Shown: in pieces, positions 7,999 to 15,341 of the stretch
Numbering within the stretch: the stretch's first letter is position 1
Layout: each line of letters starts with the position of its first letter
NCBI GenBank assembly: GCA_031549145.1
Contig: JAVBQI010000047.1
Location: forward strand, 1 to 22,755
Direction: 5' to 3'
Length of the DNA: 22,755 nt
Source of the DNA: JAVBSX01 sp031549145
Lineage (GTDB): Bacteria > Planctomycetota > Planctomycetia > Pirellulales > Thermoguttaceae
The notes under the pieces: model-generated
Databases searched by the model: none
Told to the model about the DNA's origin: nothing
The model's input: only the letters and a program-made list of their open reading frames with translations
Translations under genes and position numbers: made by a program

Positions 7999-8883
7999 AT
8001 GAAACCGCAACCCTCGGAATCTTCGGCTTCGCCGGTTCGTCGTTCGCCGCTACGGCACCTTCGACGTCTCGGCGGGTTCCTGCTGCTCGCCGTGCCGCTT
8101 TATGGAATCTTATGGTTTTGTTCGCCGGTCTATCATGTGTTCATTAACAAGAGCGTGACAGCATGTCACAACAACATGCTGAATGTCGCCTGGGCCGTTT
8201 CCATGGCCGCGGGACACAAAAAAGGCGGCCTGCCGGCCTACACGGTCGATGCCGAGGGAAATCCGCTTCACAGTTGGCGGACATTGATCCTTCCCTATAT
8301 TGAGGAAACGTCGCTCTACAAAAAGATTCGCCTGGACGAACCGTGGGACAGCGAATACAACCAGCAATTTCACGATATCATCCTCCGTTTTTATCATTGT
8401 CGAAGCGATCACGAAAACCGGGATAATCCGACGACGAACTACTTTTTGGTCACCGGGCCCGGTTCGCTGTTCGACGGCAGCAAGCCGACTCATGGCGAAG
8501 ATTTTCCCTCCCGCGATTCGGCCTCGGAAACCCCGCTGCTGATTGAAAGCTCCCAAAGCGTTCATTGGATGTGTCCCGAAGATGTCTCGGCCGCCGATTA
8601 CGCCGCCGATCGCGTGTCTCCAGTGTCGCCCTATCACCGTAACATCGTTTACACGGATTTGCGGCCGGAAATTCTTTTCCAACCCCCTTGGTGGTCATAT
8701 TTCTCTTACACGGAATTGTTTTTCGGGCATATTCTGCCGGTTGCTCTTTTGTGTTTGATTTCTCTCGTCACCGTTCTGCAGTTCGTCCGCTTTTTTTGGG
8801 AATTGCCGATCTTCGGAAATCATTTCGAATCTGACCAGCAGCCGGAAGAGCCATCGCCCGGCTCTGGTGACGGGAACGCGTGA
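7999..8883 (+). CDS. Membrane-anchored DUF1559-like protein
   Basis: 294 aa. Start at ATG 7999 with GGGAG about 8 bases upstream. After a basic N-terminus there is one transmembrane segment (~residues 25-48), then a region recognisable as the core of planctomycete DUF1559 proteins: CHNNMLNVA (Cys56), a GGLPAY...DAEGNPLHSWR stretch (HSWR 91-94), LILPYIEETSLY, and RLDEPWDSEYN (111-121). A second hydrophobic segment lies near the C-terminus (~248-270), with a charged tail. Canonical DUF1559 proteins start with a type IV pilin-like methylation signal (FTLVELLVVI); that signal is missing here, so this is a divergent membrane form. The function of the family is not established. It shares orientation with the glycosidase gene (77 bp gap). 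Confidence 0.7.
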   Translation: MKPQPSESSASPVRRSPLRHLRRLGGFLLLAVPLYGILWFCSPVYHVFINKSVTACHNNMLNVAWAVSMAAGHKKGGLPAYTVDAEGNPLHSWRTLILPYIEETSLYKKIRLDEPWDSEYNQQFHDIILRFYHCRSDHENRDNPTTNYFLVTGPGSLFDGSKPTHGEDFPSRDSASETPLLIESSQSVHWMCPEDVSAADYAADRVSPVSPYHRNIVYTDLRPEILFQPPWWSYFSYTELFFGHILPVALLCLISLVTVLQFVRFFWELPIFGNHFESDQQPEEPSPGSGDGNA

Positions 8884-8962
8884 TCGAACCGTACTGGTCA
8901 GAACCCCGCTCGACCAGCCCGAGCTCTGGAAGATGATTGCCCCATGCCTAACTTGTGCGACC

Positions 8963-8990
8963 GAAGCGATCCGCCAGTTGGGGGAGTAAC
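8963..8990 (+). repeat. Direct repeat copy 2: isolated 3' end of a glycosidase gene
   Basis: Reads EAIRQLGE then TAA in one frame, with 25 of 28 bases matching 7895-7922. Two of the three differences keep the same amino acids. The frame remains open upstream through the DUF1559-like stop codon with no match to the glycosidase sequence before it. This looks like the scar of a duplicated gene end or of a recombination event. Confidence 0.7.
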
Positions 8991-9060
8991 TTATTGCTGA
9001 ACCCCAGTTATAAAACGAACTCTTTTTGCAACCGTCGCGAGCGGTTGTGTTTTCTAAATT

Positions 9061-9250
9061 CGCCCTGAAAGGGCGGCGCGTAACAGCCCAGGGCAAAGCG
9101 AAGCGCCGCCCTGGGATAAGGAACGCACACACCAATTTCGCCCTGTAAGGGCGACGCAAAACCGCTATTCCCTTGCCCCTTACAGCTCATCACCCAGGGC
9201 GGCGCCTTCGGCTCTGCCCTGGGCTGTAACGCGCCGGCCTTACAGGCCGG
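9061..9250. repeat. Nested inverted-repeat block (CCCAGGGC / GCCCTGGG type)
   Basis: Seen: small hairpins CGCCCTGAAAGGGCG (9061-9075), CGCCCTGTAAGGGCG (9140-9154) and CCGGCCTTACAGGCCGG (9234-9250). Two larger units (9075-9115 and 9193-9235) are each internally palindromic (CCCAGGGC with GCCCTGGG) and are also inverted copies of each other, differing at few positions. Known: CCCAGGGC/GCCCTGGG repeats of this kind are widespread in planctomycete and related genomes as dispersed non-coding elements. It sits between two convergent genes and may stop transcription from either side. Confidence 0.8.
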
Positions 9251-9319
9251 GGAGCGGAAACGGACGTTTGACATTTTTGCGAGACTCTCGAAATGAGCTC
9301 AATTTTTTGCTGGATATCC

Positions 9320-11122
9320 TTATTTTTTCAAACCCCATTTTTTATTGATTTCCTTTTCGAACAGGGTGAAATATCCCAGGAAAGCACCAGCGGAACAAAA
9401 GAAGAAGAGAACGTAAATGAACAGGACGGCCAACTCGGCTTCCGGAAATCGCGTCAGCGTTTCCCGGAGCGCGAACCAATTGACCCAACCGTAAAAGAAC
9501 ATGAAAAACAAGCAGGTGAATCCCCAGCCGAGTTGTCGGACCTTCGGCTTGCCCGCGATGTATTTCGCGAACAACGCAAATCCGAGGAGCGAAACGCCGA
9601 TAATCACATAACCGACCCAGGGATTCGGCTGCATGAGGCCCAGCATCACCGGCAAAGCGGAAGTGCTGAAAATCAGGGCGCCCATCCCGATCATGTCCGC
9701 GCCGAACCGCGCTCGAAGCGTCGCTTTGTCCGACGGCATTTCTTTTTTGCCGAGAACGACATCCAAAATATCCGGGATCAGCGGCGGGTATTTTTCCACC
9801 CCTTCGTCCGAGGCCATTTCCATACCGCGAATGTAGAGAAAGGTGAACATAAACAACAAATACAGGTACAGCAGCACGACAAAGCCGAGAACGCACCACC
9901 CAAAAACCGGGGAAGGGATGTTTTGAAGGATGCTCCATTGGAATTTCAAGAGGCCGAACGCTCCGCAGCATACGAGGAAAAACGCAAAGGCGAAACATAA
10001 CCGCAACGATGCCTTGGACAACCGGCTATTCTCGAGTGGCTTTTGCGGAGCGGATATCCGCCCTAAATCTTCCTCGATGATCCGCCGCCAATATCGATTG
10101 ACAAACAACGCCCCGAAAAGGATGTTGTAAAAAAACAGGAGCGCCAACACGAAAATCCAGGCGGTTTTCGCGAGAATGGAAATGACTTCCGTCGGAAAAC
10201 TCATGATGAAAAAATACGCGCCCATGAGAAACAGCGCGATACCGGCCGAAATCATTCCTTGAAAGATCAGGTACCGTCGACTGCGGACCGTCGGCGAATT
10301 GCGAATCTGTATCAAAGGACCTTTGGTTCCGACCCAAATCGCGGCGATCGGCAAGAGGAGGGAGACGAAACCGAGCCAGATCATCCCAACGAGCCAGGAG
10401 GCGAGACCGACACCGGCCCAGCTCAACCCTTTCCCGAAAACACTCCCGGTCCCGGCGGTTCCGGTCGTCGCGGCAACGGCGTTCGAGGCCGTCGCGACGG
10501 TAATCGCCGGCAACGCCGCCAACACGGCCAGTGTAAACCCCGCGTCCGGGCGAAGCGTTTCCAAGGCCGATTGGACGAGATTTTGCACTTCTTCCGTCAA
10601 ATACGACCTGCCGCGAACGAGCCGTTGGCGGACGTTGTCTTCCGATATTTCCAACGCCGCCGCGATTTCCGAAACCGACTGCTCCTGCCGGTAAAACATG
10701 ACCAGCGGCTCGCGATACGTTTCCGGAATCTTTTCGAGCGTCGCCCAAAGCAACGCCGCCTGCTCTTCCCGCTGGAGCCGGATGCCGAGGTCGGGATACG
10801 TCGTTTTTTCCGGCAGTTCTTCGAGGGATGTGGGACACTTGGCGAGTCGCTCTGTCTCCGTTTTCCGACGCCAATTATGCGACAAATTCCGGGCGATGCC
10901 GCACAGCCAGGCGGGCAGTTTTTGCGGGTCGCGGAGTTCCTTCAAGTTCAACCATGCCGCGACGAATGTTTCCTGGGCCAAATCCTCGCTCTGCTGGAGG
11001 TTGCCGCTCACGCTGAACGTGACCGCCGAAACCATATTCTGGTACCGCCGTACGATTTCGCCGAACTCTTCCCGAGTGGTCGGAACCACAATTTCAGGAC
11101 GATTAACCCCGGATTCGCTCAT
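9320..11122 (-). CDS. ECF-type sigma factor fused to a multi-pass membrane domain
   Basis: 600 aa. Residues ~15-90 match sigma-70 region 2 of ECF factors (SEDLAQETFVAAWLNL at 45-60, then LPAWLCGIARNLSHNWRR). Residues ~115-180 match region 4 (ATLEKIPETYREPLVMFY, then the helix-turn-helix SVSEIAAALEISEDNVRQRL). From about residue 195 the protein changes to a membrane domain with roughly nine hydrophobic segments to the C-terminus, separated by short basic loops. A strong ribosome site (AAGGAG, 7 bases from the ATG) supports the start. A sigma factor tethered to the membrane could be controlled by its own membrane part, in place of a separate anti-sigma factor, which I do not see nearby. Planctomycetes are known to carry ECF factors with long C-terminal extensions; this mode of control is inference. 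Confidence 0.85.
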   Translation of the reverse strand: MSESGVNRPEIVVPTTREEFGEIVRRYQNMVSAVTFSVSGNLQQSEDLAQETFVAAWLNLKELRDPQKLPAWLCGIARNLSHNWRRKTETERLAKCPTSLEELPEKTTYPDLGIRLQREEQAALLWATLEKIPETYREPLVMFYRQEQSVSEIAAALEISEDNVRQRLVRGRSYLTEEVQNLVQSALETLRPDAGFTLAVLAALPAITVATASNAVAATTGTAGTGSVFGKGLSWAGVGLASWLVGMIWLGFVSLLLPIAAIWVGTKGPLIQIRNSPTVRSRRYLIFQGMISAGIALFLMGAYFFIMSFPTEVISILAKTAWIFVLALLFFYNILFGALFVNRYWRRIIEEDLGRISAPQKPLENSRLSKASLRLCFAFAFFLVCCGAFGLLKFQWSILQNIPSPVFGWCVLGFVVLLYLYLLFMFTFLYIRGMEMASDEGVEKYPPLIPDILDVVLGKKEMPSDKATLRARFGADMIGMGALIFSTSALPVMLGLMQPNPWVGYVIIGVSLLGFALFAKYIAGKPKVRQLGWGFTCLFFMFFYGWVNWFALRETLTRFPEAELAVLFIYVLFFFCSAGAFLGYFTLFEKEINKKWGLKK

Positions 11123-11149
11123 TTTTCACTCCTTGCAGACTTGCTTCAT

Positions 11150-11178
11150 TTTACACTCACGATGTTCCTTTCTATAAC
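11150..11178 (+). promoter_or_regulatory. Near-consensus promoter upstream of a 13-codon ORF
   Basis: TTTACA (11150-11155), a 17-bp spacer, then TATAAC (11173-11178): five of six matches to each sigma-70 hexamer. It is one of the best promoter matches I found in the window. It points rightward, away from the sigma-fusion gene and into the 3' end of the hydrolase gene. Confidence 0.5.
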
Positions 11179-11202
11179 AATGTGGTCGAAAAAGGAGGTT
11201 CA

Positions 11203-11244
11203 ATGACAAAAAACCGCGGACGGTTACAGAATCAAGATGTGTAA
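11203..11244 (+). CDS. Tiny 13-codon ORF with strong ribosome site
   Basis: MTKNRGRLQNQDV, then stop. The ORF has AAAGGAGG at 11191-11198, 4 bases before its ATG, and the promoter at 11150-11178 (predicted start of transcription near 11185). An 8-bp inverted repeat (CGGTTACA 11221-11228, TGTAACCG 11240-11247) covers its 3' half and stop codon. Most genes in this window have weak ribosome sites, so the combination stands out. It may be a leader peptide, a small protein, a small RNA, or chance. No family is recognised and there is no plus-strand gene downstream. Confidence 0.3.
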   Translation: MTKNRGRLQNQDV

Positions 11245-11280
11245 CCGCAAGGGCAAGCTCGATGCTTCCGTTCGATTTTC

Positions 11281-12138
11281 TTACCGCTTCGTCGGCGTCA
11301 GCGTATCGAGGAAGTGACGCAGTTTCGCGTAGTAACCGTCGGGCGGCGGGGTGTTGTGTCCGCCGTCCGGGATCGGTTCAAACGTTTTCGAACGCCCGGC
11401 GGCCGCCTCGAAAAGACGTCGGCCCTGCTCGAACGGGATCAGGGTATCGGCCGTTCCGTGCGAAAGGAACAGCGGGCCGTCGTATTTCGCGATCTTCTCG
11501 ATCGAAAGGAGCTGTTCCCGCAGGAACCAACGGGCAGGAAAAAACGGGATCATTTTCGCCGACATATCCGGCAGGGATGTGAACGTGCTCTCGACGATCA
11601 GGGCTTTGGCCCCTTCGCCGGCCGCGAGGTCGATCGCGACCGCCCCGCCGAGTGAGCGGCCCATCACGATGATTTCCGGCTCCGCGATCTTTTCCCGCTC
11701 GGCGAGCCATTTTCTCGCCGCCCGCCCGTCTTCGAGAATCCCCCGCGCGGTCGGCTTCCCCTCGCTTTTGCCGTAACCGCGATAATCGTAAACGAAAACC
11801 GAAACCCGGAGCTCTTCCCGCAGCATCTCCCCTTCGGTTCCCCAGTCGGCGACGGTCCCGCCGTTGCCGTGCGAATACAGGACCGCCCCGCGCGAGGCCC
11901 CCGAATCGGGATCGACATACGGAAAATAAAGACCGTGCAACAGGCTGCCGTCGGCTGTTTTGAAAAACGCCTCTTTACAATCGGGAAAATGCGGCCGCCA
12001 ATGGGCATCCAATTTCGTGGGATGCAACAACATTTTCCGGGCGATAAAATCCGCTTGTAAGCAAAACACGACAAGAAAACCGAGAAGAAAATAAGGTAGC
12101 CGAACGCGTCGTTTGGGTTTCGGCTTTTGTTCGGGCAT
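11281..12138 (-). CDS. Membrane-anchored alpha/beta hydrolase
   Basis: 285 aa. A short basic N-terminus and one transmembrane segment (~residues 14-30, no clear cleavage site) are followed by an alpha/beta-hydrolase domain. Seen: LYSHGNGG oxyanion-loop motif (~88-94), VYDYRGYGKSEGKP, nucleophile elbow GRSLGG with Ser162, the acid Asp231 in HGTADTLIPF, and His261 in DGGHN, so the catalytic triad is complete. The layout matches the BEM46/ABHD13-like group of serine hydrolases, whose substrates are mostly unknown. No convincing ribosome site precedes the ATG. It lies upstream of the sigma-fusion gene on the same strand with a 158-bp gap that contains the opposite-strand mini-unit, so co-transcription is doubtful. 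Confidence 0.85.
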   Translation of the reverse strand: MPEQKPKPKRRVRLPYFLLGFLVVFCLQADFIARKMLLHPTKLDAHWRPHFPDCKEAFFKTADGSLLHGLYFPYVDPDSGASRGAVLYSHGNGGTVADWGTEGEMLREELRVSVFVYDYRGYGKSEGKPTARGILEDGRAARKWLAEREKIAEPEIIVMGRSLGGAVAIDLAAGEGAKALIVESTFTSLPDMSAKMIPFFPARWFLREQLLSIEKIAKYDGPLFLSHGTADTLIPFEQGRRLFEAAAGRSKTFEPIPDGGHNTPPPDGYYAKLRHFLDTLTPTKR

Positions 12139-12392
12139 GGGGGTAGAGAATAGAGAATAGAGACTGTCAAGCGACCATCTGTTTCGATTATAGCGAAAAA
12201 ACTTGTTTTTCGCAGCATTCTTGAAAAACCGATTGTTCGGGGGCCTGTAAAAAAAGTTAAACCGGTAACGATTCTATTCGATATTCCTTTCGTCGGGTTA
12301 ATTCGGTCTTATTGCGGATCGCATGCGCATTCCCGTTTTTTTGCGCAGCCCTTTTTTATCGTTATCGAAATAAGCATAAAGGATTGTCAATT

Positions 12393-13766
12393 ATGAAAAC
12401 ATTGGCACGGAAAAGCCGTGTTGTCGCCTTGGTTCTCGCATTGGCGTTGGCTCCCACGGGACTGATTTTCGGAAGTGAAACCTGCGGGATTGCATCTTGC
12501 TTCGCGAATTCTTGCGGCGGTTGCGGAAATGCCGACTGTAACGGCTGTAACGGTTGCGACATCGCCTGCGACCTCGGCTGTTCGGGAAATTCGATCTGTG
12601 GCAGCAAGCTTTTTGGAATTTACCCGATCGAGGAACGGGATGATCTGGGCTACAACATTTATTTCGGCGAAGGTTGTCAAAAAACGGCCGTTTGGGTCGG
12701 CGGCTGGGCCGAATCGGGGATCATGGGGAATTCCCACGGATCGCGGAGCAACGGGCCGATGCACACAGAAGGGAACAACCGGACCGATTACAATTTGGAC
12801 CAGCTCTACCTTTTCGCCGAAAAAGAGCTTGATACCTCCAACGGTTTCGACTGGGGCTTCCGCCTTGATACGCTTTACGGAACGGACGGACCGATCACGC
12901 AAAGTTACGGCGACGAGTCGTTCGATTACGGCTGGGGTTCCAATTCCGACGGCTACGGTCTTTCGCTTTACCAAATGATCGGGGCGGTCGGTTATAAAAA
13001 CCTGACGGTCCGGGGCGGAAAGTTTTATACGCCGATTGGTTGGGAAGGGGTCGCCTCCCAGGGGAATTTCTTTTACTCGCATTCCTACTGCTATTGGATC
13101 GAACCGTCGACGCATGTCGGGTTTACGGCCGATTACGCCTTGAACGACAAGCTGACGCTGATCGGCGGTTGGACGGCCGGTTGCGAAAACGGGTTTGAAA
13201 ACCGGTTCGGCGACAACGGAATGTTGTTCGGTGCGATTTGGAACGCGACGGAAAATTCCACTTTTTATTACTATACGATCAGCGGAAAAACCCACAACGG
13301 CTGGTTGACGGACCTGGACGATTACAAACTGGGACAGGATGTCGATTACCAGGACTATTGGGTCCAATCGCTTTGCTGGGAATGGGCGCCGACGGATCGC
13401 TTTACCTACGTGATGCAGTACAACGTCCGAAACGACTCGCTGTACGAGATCGGAACCGGAGCGCGATCGAATTACAGTTCCTACGGCATCAACAACCATT
13501 TCCTGTATCGCATCAACGATTGCTGGGGAATCGGCTTGCGGGCGGAATGGTTGCGAGACAACGGCGGGTACGGCTATATCGACCCGAGCGGCGATTCGGC
13601 CAACTATTACGAGACGACCTTGGGGCTCAAATGGGATCCGAACAAGCATTGGAGCATTCGGCCGGAGATCCGGTACGACTGGGCCGACGGCGCGGCGAAA
13701 CCGTTCGACGACGGAACGGCAAGCAACCAGCTTTCGGCCGGCCTCGGCGTGTTGCTCGTGTTTTAG
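12393..13766 (+). CDS. Outer-membrane beta-barrel porin (OmpL/BBP2-like) with Cys-rich N-terminus
   Basis: 457 aa. Start ATG 12393 has AAAGGA about 9 bases upstream and is followed by a signal peptide (basic start, then VALVLALALAPTGLIFG). The mature N-terminus carries ten cysteines between residues 31 and 69 (31, 36, 41, 44, 49, 52, 55, 59, 63, 69) with Gly/Asn between them. The rest is rich in aromatic, alternating beta-strand sequence ending in the outer-membrane-type GLGVLLVF with a terminal Phe. Segments such as DWGFRLDTLYGTD and VRGGKFYTPIGWEG resemble the putative beta-barrel porin-2 family. Probable role: a diffusion channel or structural outer-membrane protein. The upstream 254 bp probably hold its promoter; I could not identify one confidently. 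A strong hairpin follows the stop. Confidence 0.82.
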   Translation: MKTLARKSRVVALVLALALAPTGLIFGSETCGIASCFANSCGGCGNADCNGCNGCDIACDLGCSGNSICGSKLFGIYPIEERDDLGYNIYFGEGCQKTAVWVGGWAESGIMGNSHGSRSNGPMHTEGNNRTDYNLDQLYLFAEKELDTSNGFDWGFRLDTLYGTDGPITQSYGDESFDYGWGSNSDGYGLSLYQMIGAVGYKNLTVRGGKFYTPIGWEGVASQGNFFYSHSYCYWIEPSTHVGFTADYALNDKLTLIGGWTAGCENGFENRFGDNGMLFGAIWNATENSTFYYYTISGKTHNGWLTDLDDYKLGQDVDYQDYWVQSLCWEWAPTDRFTYVMQYNVRNDSLYEIGTGARSNYSSYGINNHFLYRINDCWGIGLRAEWLRDNGGYGYIDPSGDSANYYETTLGLKWDPNKHWSIRPEIRYDWADGAAKPFDDGTASNQLSAGLGVLLVF

Positions 13767-13792
13767 GGTAAAGCCTTATTCCGAGAAGAACG

Positions 13793-13871
13793 AAAACAGA
13801 GCCGCGTGCTGTGCACGCGAAGTATTCGGTCGATGCCGGGACTTCGCGTGCACGGCACGCGGCTCTGTTTT
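13793..13871. terminator. 31-bp stem, bidirectional terminator-like palindrome
   Basis: Arms 13793-13823 and 13841-13871 are inverted copies over 31 bp with one difference that still allows a G-U pair; the loop is 17 nt. The arms start with AAAA and end with TTTT, so transcripts from either strand end in a U-rich tail after the stem. It lies 26 bp after the porin stop and 35 bp from the 3' end of the convergent TPR gene. Shape and place fit a shared terminator; length and near-perfect symmetry also fit a mobile palindromic element. Confidence 0.8.
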
Positions 13872-13905
13872 GTATGAGTTTATTTTGGCGGGAGCCAGAC
13901 CGGGG

Positions 13906-14562
13906 TCAACGGTACGCGGTCCCCGATTGGGCTTCAAGTGCGGCGAGATGGGCCGCCAAATCCTGTTGGCTCGGGTCGAATTGCAGCGAATTCCTGTAGT
14001 TGATCACGGCCTGGTTGATTTCGTTCGTGCTTTCCCGGAGATAACCGAGTGCTCGATGCGCCCTCGCGTTTCTCGGCTCCAAGGCGACGGCGGCGGCCAG
14101 ATAATCGATCGCTTCGTGATTCCGGCCGTTTTCCTGAAGCAGTCGGGCATATTCGATCTTCGGATCGGCCCGGTCCGGACTCAAAAGCGTCCATTGTCTT
14201 AGCAATTCCAACGCCTCTTCTTTCCGATTCTGCTCCATAAGCCAAACCGACAGCCCGCGGTAGGCCGAGGCGTGGTTCGGGTTCTTGCTCAAGGCGATTC
14301 GATAATACTGTTCCGCCTGCGTATACTGCGTTGCATCGCGATTGATACGGCCCAATTGGTGGTGCACGGCCGCGATGTTGTAATAGGCGTCCGCATCCTC
14401 CGGATTCGATTCAATGTTAGATTGGAAGGTTTGCAAAGCCTGGGCATATTGGCCCTCGGTATACAATTGCACTCCGGACGAGTTTCGATAATGAGAATGA
14501 AACGAATTGCAGCCCGAGAGCAGAAAAATCGGGACGCAAAGCAGCAAAATGAGATGTTTCAT
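13906..14562 (-). CDS. TPR lipoprotein
   Basis: 218 aa. Starts MKHLILLLCVPIFLLSGC, a type II signal peptide with lipobox LSGC (lipidation at Cys18), so the protein should be membrane-anchored outside the cytoplasm. Residues ~30-205 consist of about four to five tetratricopeptide repeats; clear units are GQYAQALQTFQSNIESNPEDADAY (broken by consensus positions Gly, Tyr, Ala, Pro), the YTQAEQYYRIALSKNP unit, the NRKEEALELLRQW unit and the NHEAIDYLAAAVALEP unit. TPRs mediate protein-protein contacts. No ribosome site is obvious. Partner unknown; the neighbouring porin is convergent and not co-transcribed. Confidence 0.85.
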   Translation of the reverse strand: MKHLILLLCVPIFLLSGCNSFHSHYRNSSGVQLYTEGQYAQALQTFQSNIESNPEDADAYYNIAAVHHQLGRINRDATQYTQAEQYYRIALSKNPNHASAYRGLSVWLMEQNRKEEALELLRQWTLLSPDRADPKIEYARLLQENGRNHEAIDYLAAAVALEPRNARAHRALGYLRESTNEINQAVINYRNSLQFDPSQQDLAAHLAALEAQSGTAYR

Positions 14563-14653
14563 GATTCGAAAATCAAAATCAGGTTTCGATAAGACTGCGA
14601 ATCATACGAAAAGCGACCCCCCAAAGTCAAGAGCGATTGCAGGGCGAAAATCC

Positions 14654-14681
14654 CCGTTTAGCCGAGCGGCGCAGACGCCGG
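14654..14681 (+). repeat. Direct repeat copy 1 (also a small + strand hairpin with T run)
   Basis: Shares 26 of 28 bases with 20290-20317. In this copy CGGCG-CAGA-CGCCG (14667-14680) is followed by a T6 run, giving an intrinsic-terminator shape on the plus strand, although both flanking genes are on the minus strand. Confidence 0.6.
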
Positions 14682-14710
14682 TTTTTTCTGCTTTGCCTAT
14701 TTTAACAAAA

Positions 14711-15211
14711 TCAGCCCCGTTTTTCCCGTTCCAAAACGGCTTCAATCACGGGTCGGGGGAGAAAACTGTCGAACACCGTTTGATCGGCGACGGAAGAAAT
14801 TTCTTTGATGAGGGAGCTTGATACGTGGGCGAGCTCCCCGTCGGCGATCAGAAACAGCGTTTCGACGTCGGGAGCGAGCCGGCGGTTGGCCATCATCATG
14901 GTCAATTCGGCCGGAATGTCGGTGATCGGCCGCACGCCGCGAACCATGATTCTCGCCCCGCACTGTTGGACGAATCGAACCGTCAGCCCTTCGTAGGTCT
15001 TAACCTCGATATTCGCAAGGTGTTCGGTCGATTTGCGGATCAACTCGACCCGCTCCTCGGCGGAAAACCAGGAGGTTTTGTCCCGATTGATCCCGACACC
15101 GACGATCACCTGATCGAACAAGCGGCTAACCCGCTCGACGACATTGAGGTGTCCCAAGGTAAACGGGTCGAACGAACCGGGATAAACGGCAATACGGCCT
15201 GCAAAGGACAT
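14711..15211 (-). CDS. coaD: Phosphopantetheine adenylyltransferase
   Basis: Catalyses the penultimate step of coenzyme A synthesis, joining ATP and 4'-phosphopantetheine to dephospho-CoA. 166 aa, the usual size. Seen: AVYPGSFDPFTLGH with the nucleotidyl-transferase TxGH motif (Thr18-His21), GVGINRDK, the EERVELI helix, RGVRPITDIPAEL (substrate-site region, usually RGLR), and VSSSLIKEI near the C-terminus (family ISSS-R/L-KEI motif). The ATG at 15211 matches the family N-terminus; the ribosome site is weak. A second CoA gene (coaC) lies 3 kb away on the other strand. The gap on its 3' side (148 bp to the TPR gene) carries a repeated element. Confidence 0.95.
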   Translation of the reverse strand: MSFAGRIAVYPGSFDPFTLGHLNVVERVSRLFDQVIVGVGINRDKTSWFSAEERVELIRKSTEHLANIEVKTYEGLTVRFVQQCGARIMVRGVRPITDIPAELTMMMANRRLAPDVETLFLIADGELAHVSSSLIKEISSVADQTVFDSFLPRPVIEAVLEREKRG

Positions 15212-15269
15212 GAGAGACAGAGGTCAGAGCGCAGGGAGCCGCGGCCAGTGGTCGCGAAGTCCCATGTCA

Positions 15270-15296
15270 CAATTCTTAATTTTTAATTCTTAATTG
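15270..15296. repeat. AT-rich short direct repeat
   Basis: AATTCTTAATT occurs twice, separated by TTT, in the 130-bp gap between the VWA gene and coaD. Short AATTCTTAATT runs of this type recur between genes in several bacterial genomes. It may contain promoter-like sequence for coaD on the minus strand; nothing firmer can be said. Confidence 0.5.
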
Positions 15297-15341
15297 CTAC
15301 TCTACACGGAAAAAGCCGTTTTGTCAGTAGGGCATCGATTT

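Larger units (their letters stand above)
8884..9319. other. Convergent intergenic region with repeats (436 bp)
   Basis: Lies between the DUF1559-like gene (+) and the sigma-fusion gene (-). The first ~105 bp hold a coding-like tail ending in the 28-bp copy of the glycosidase 3' end. 9061-9250 is a block of nested inverted repeats, described separately. 9251-9319 shows nothing recognisable. Open frames crossing this block in both directions are products of the repeats. Confidence 0.7.

Noticed and set aside
9061..9250. CRISPR array
   Set aside because: The repeats are inverted, few and irregularly spaced; there are no regular spacers and no cas genes.
9008..9274. 88-codon minus-strand ORF in the repeat block
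   Set aside because: Translation of nested inverted repeats; no coding signal.
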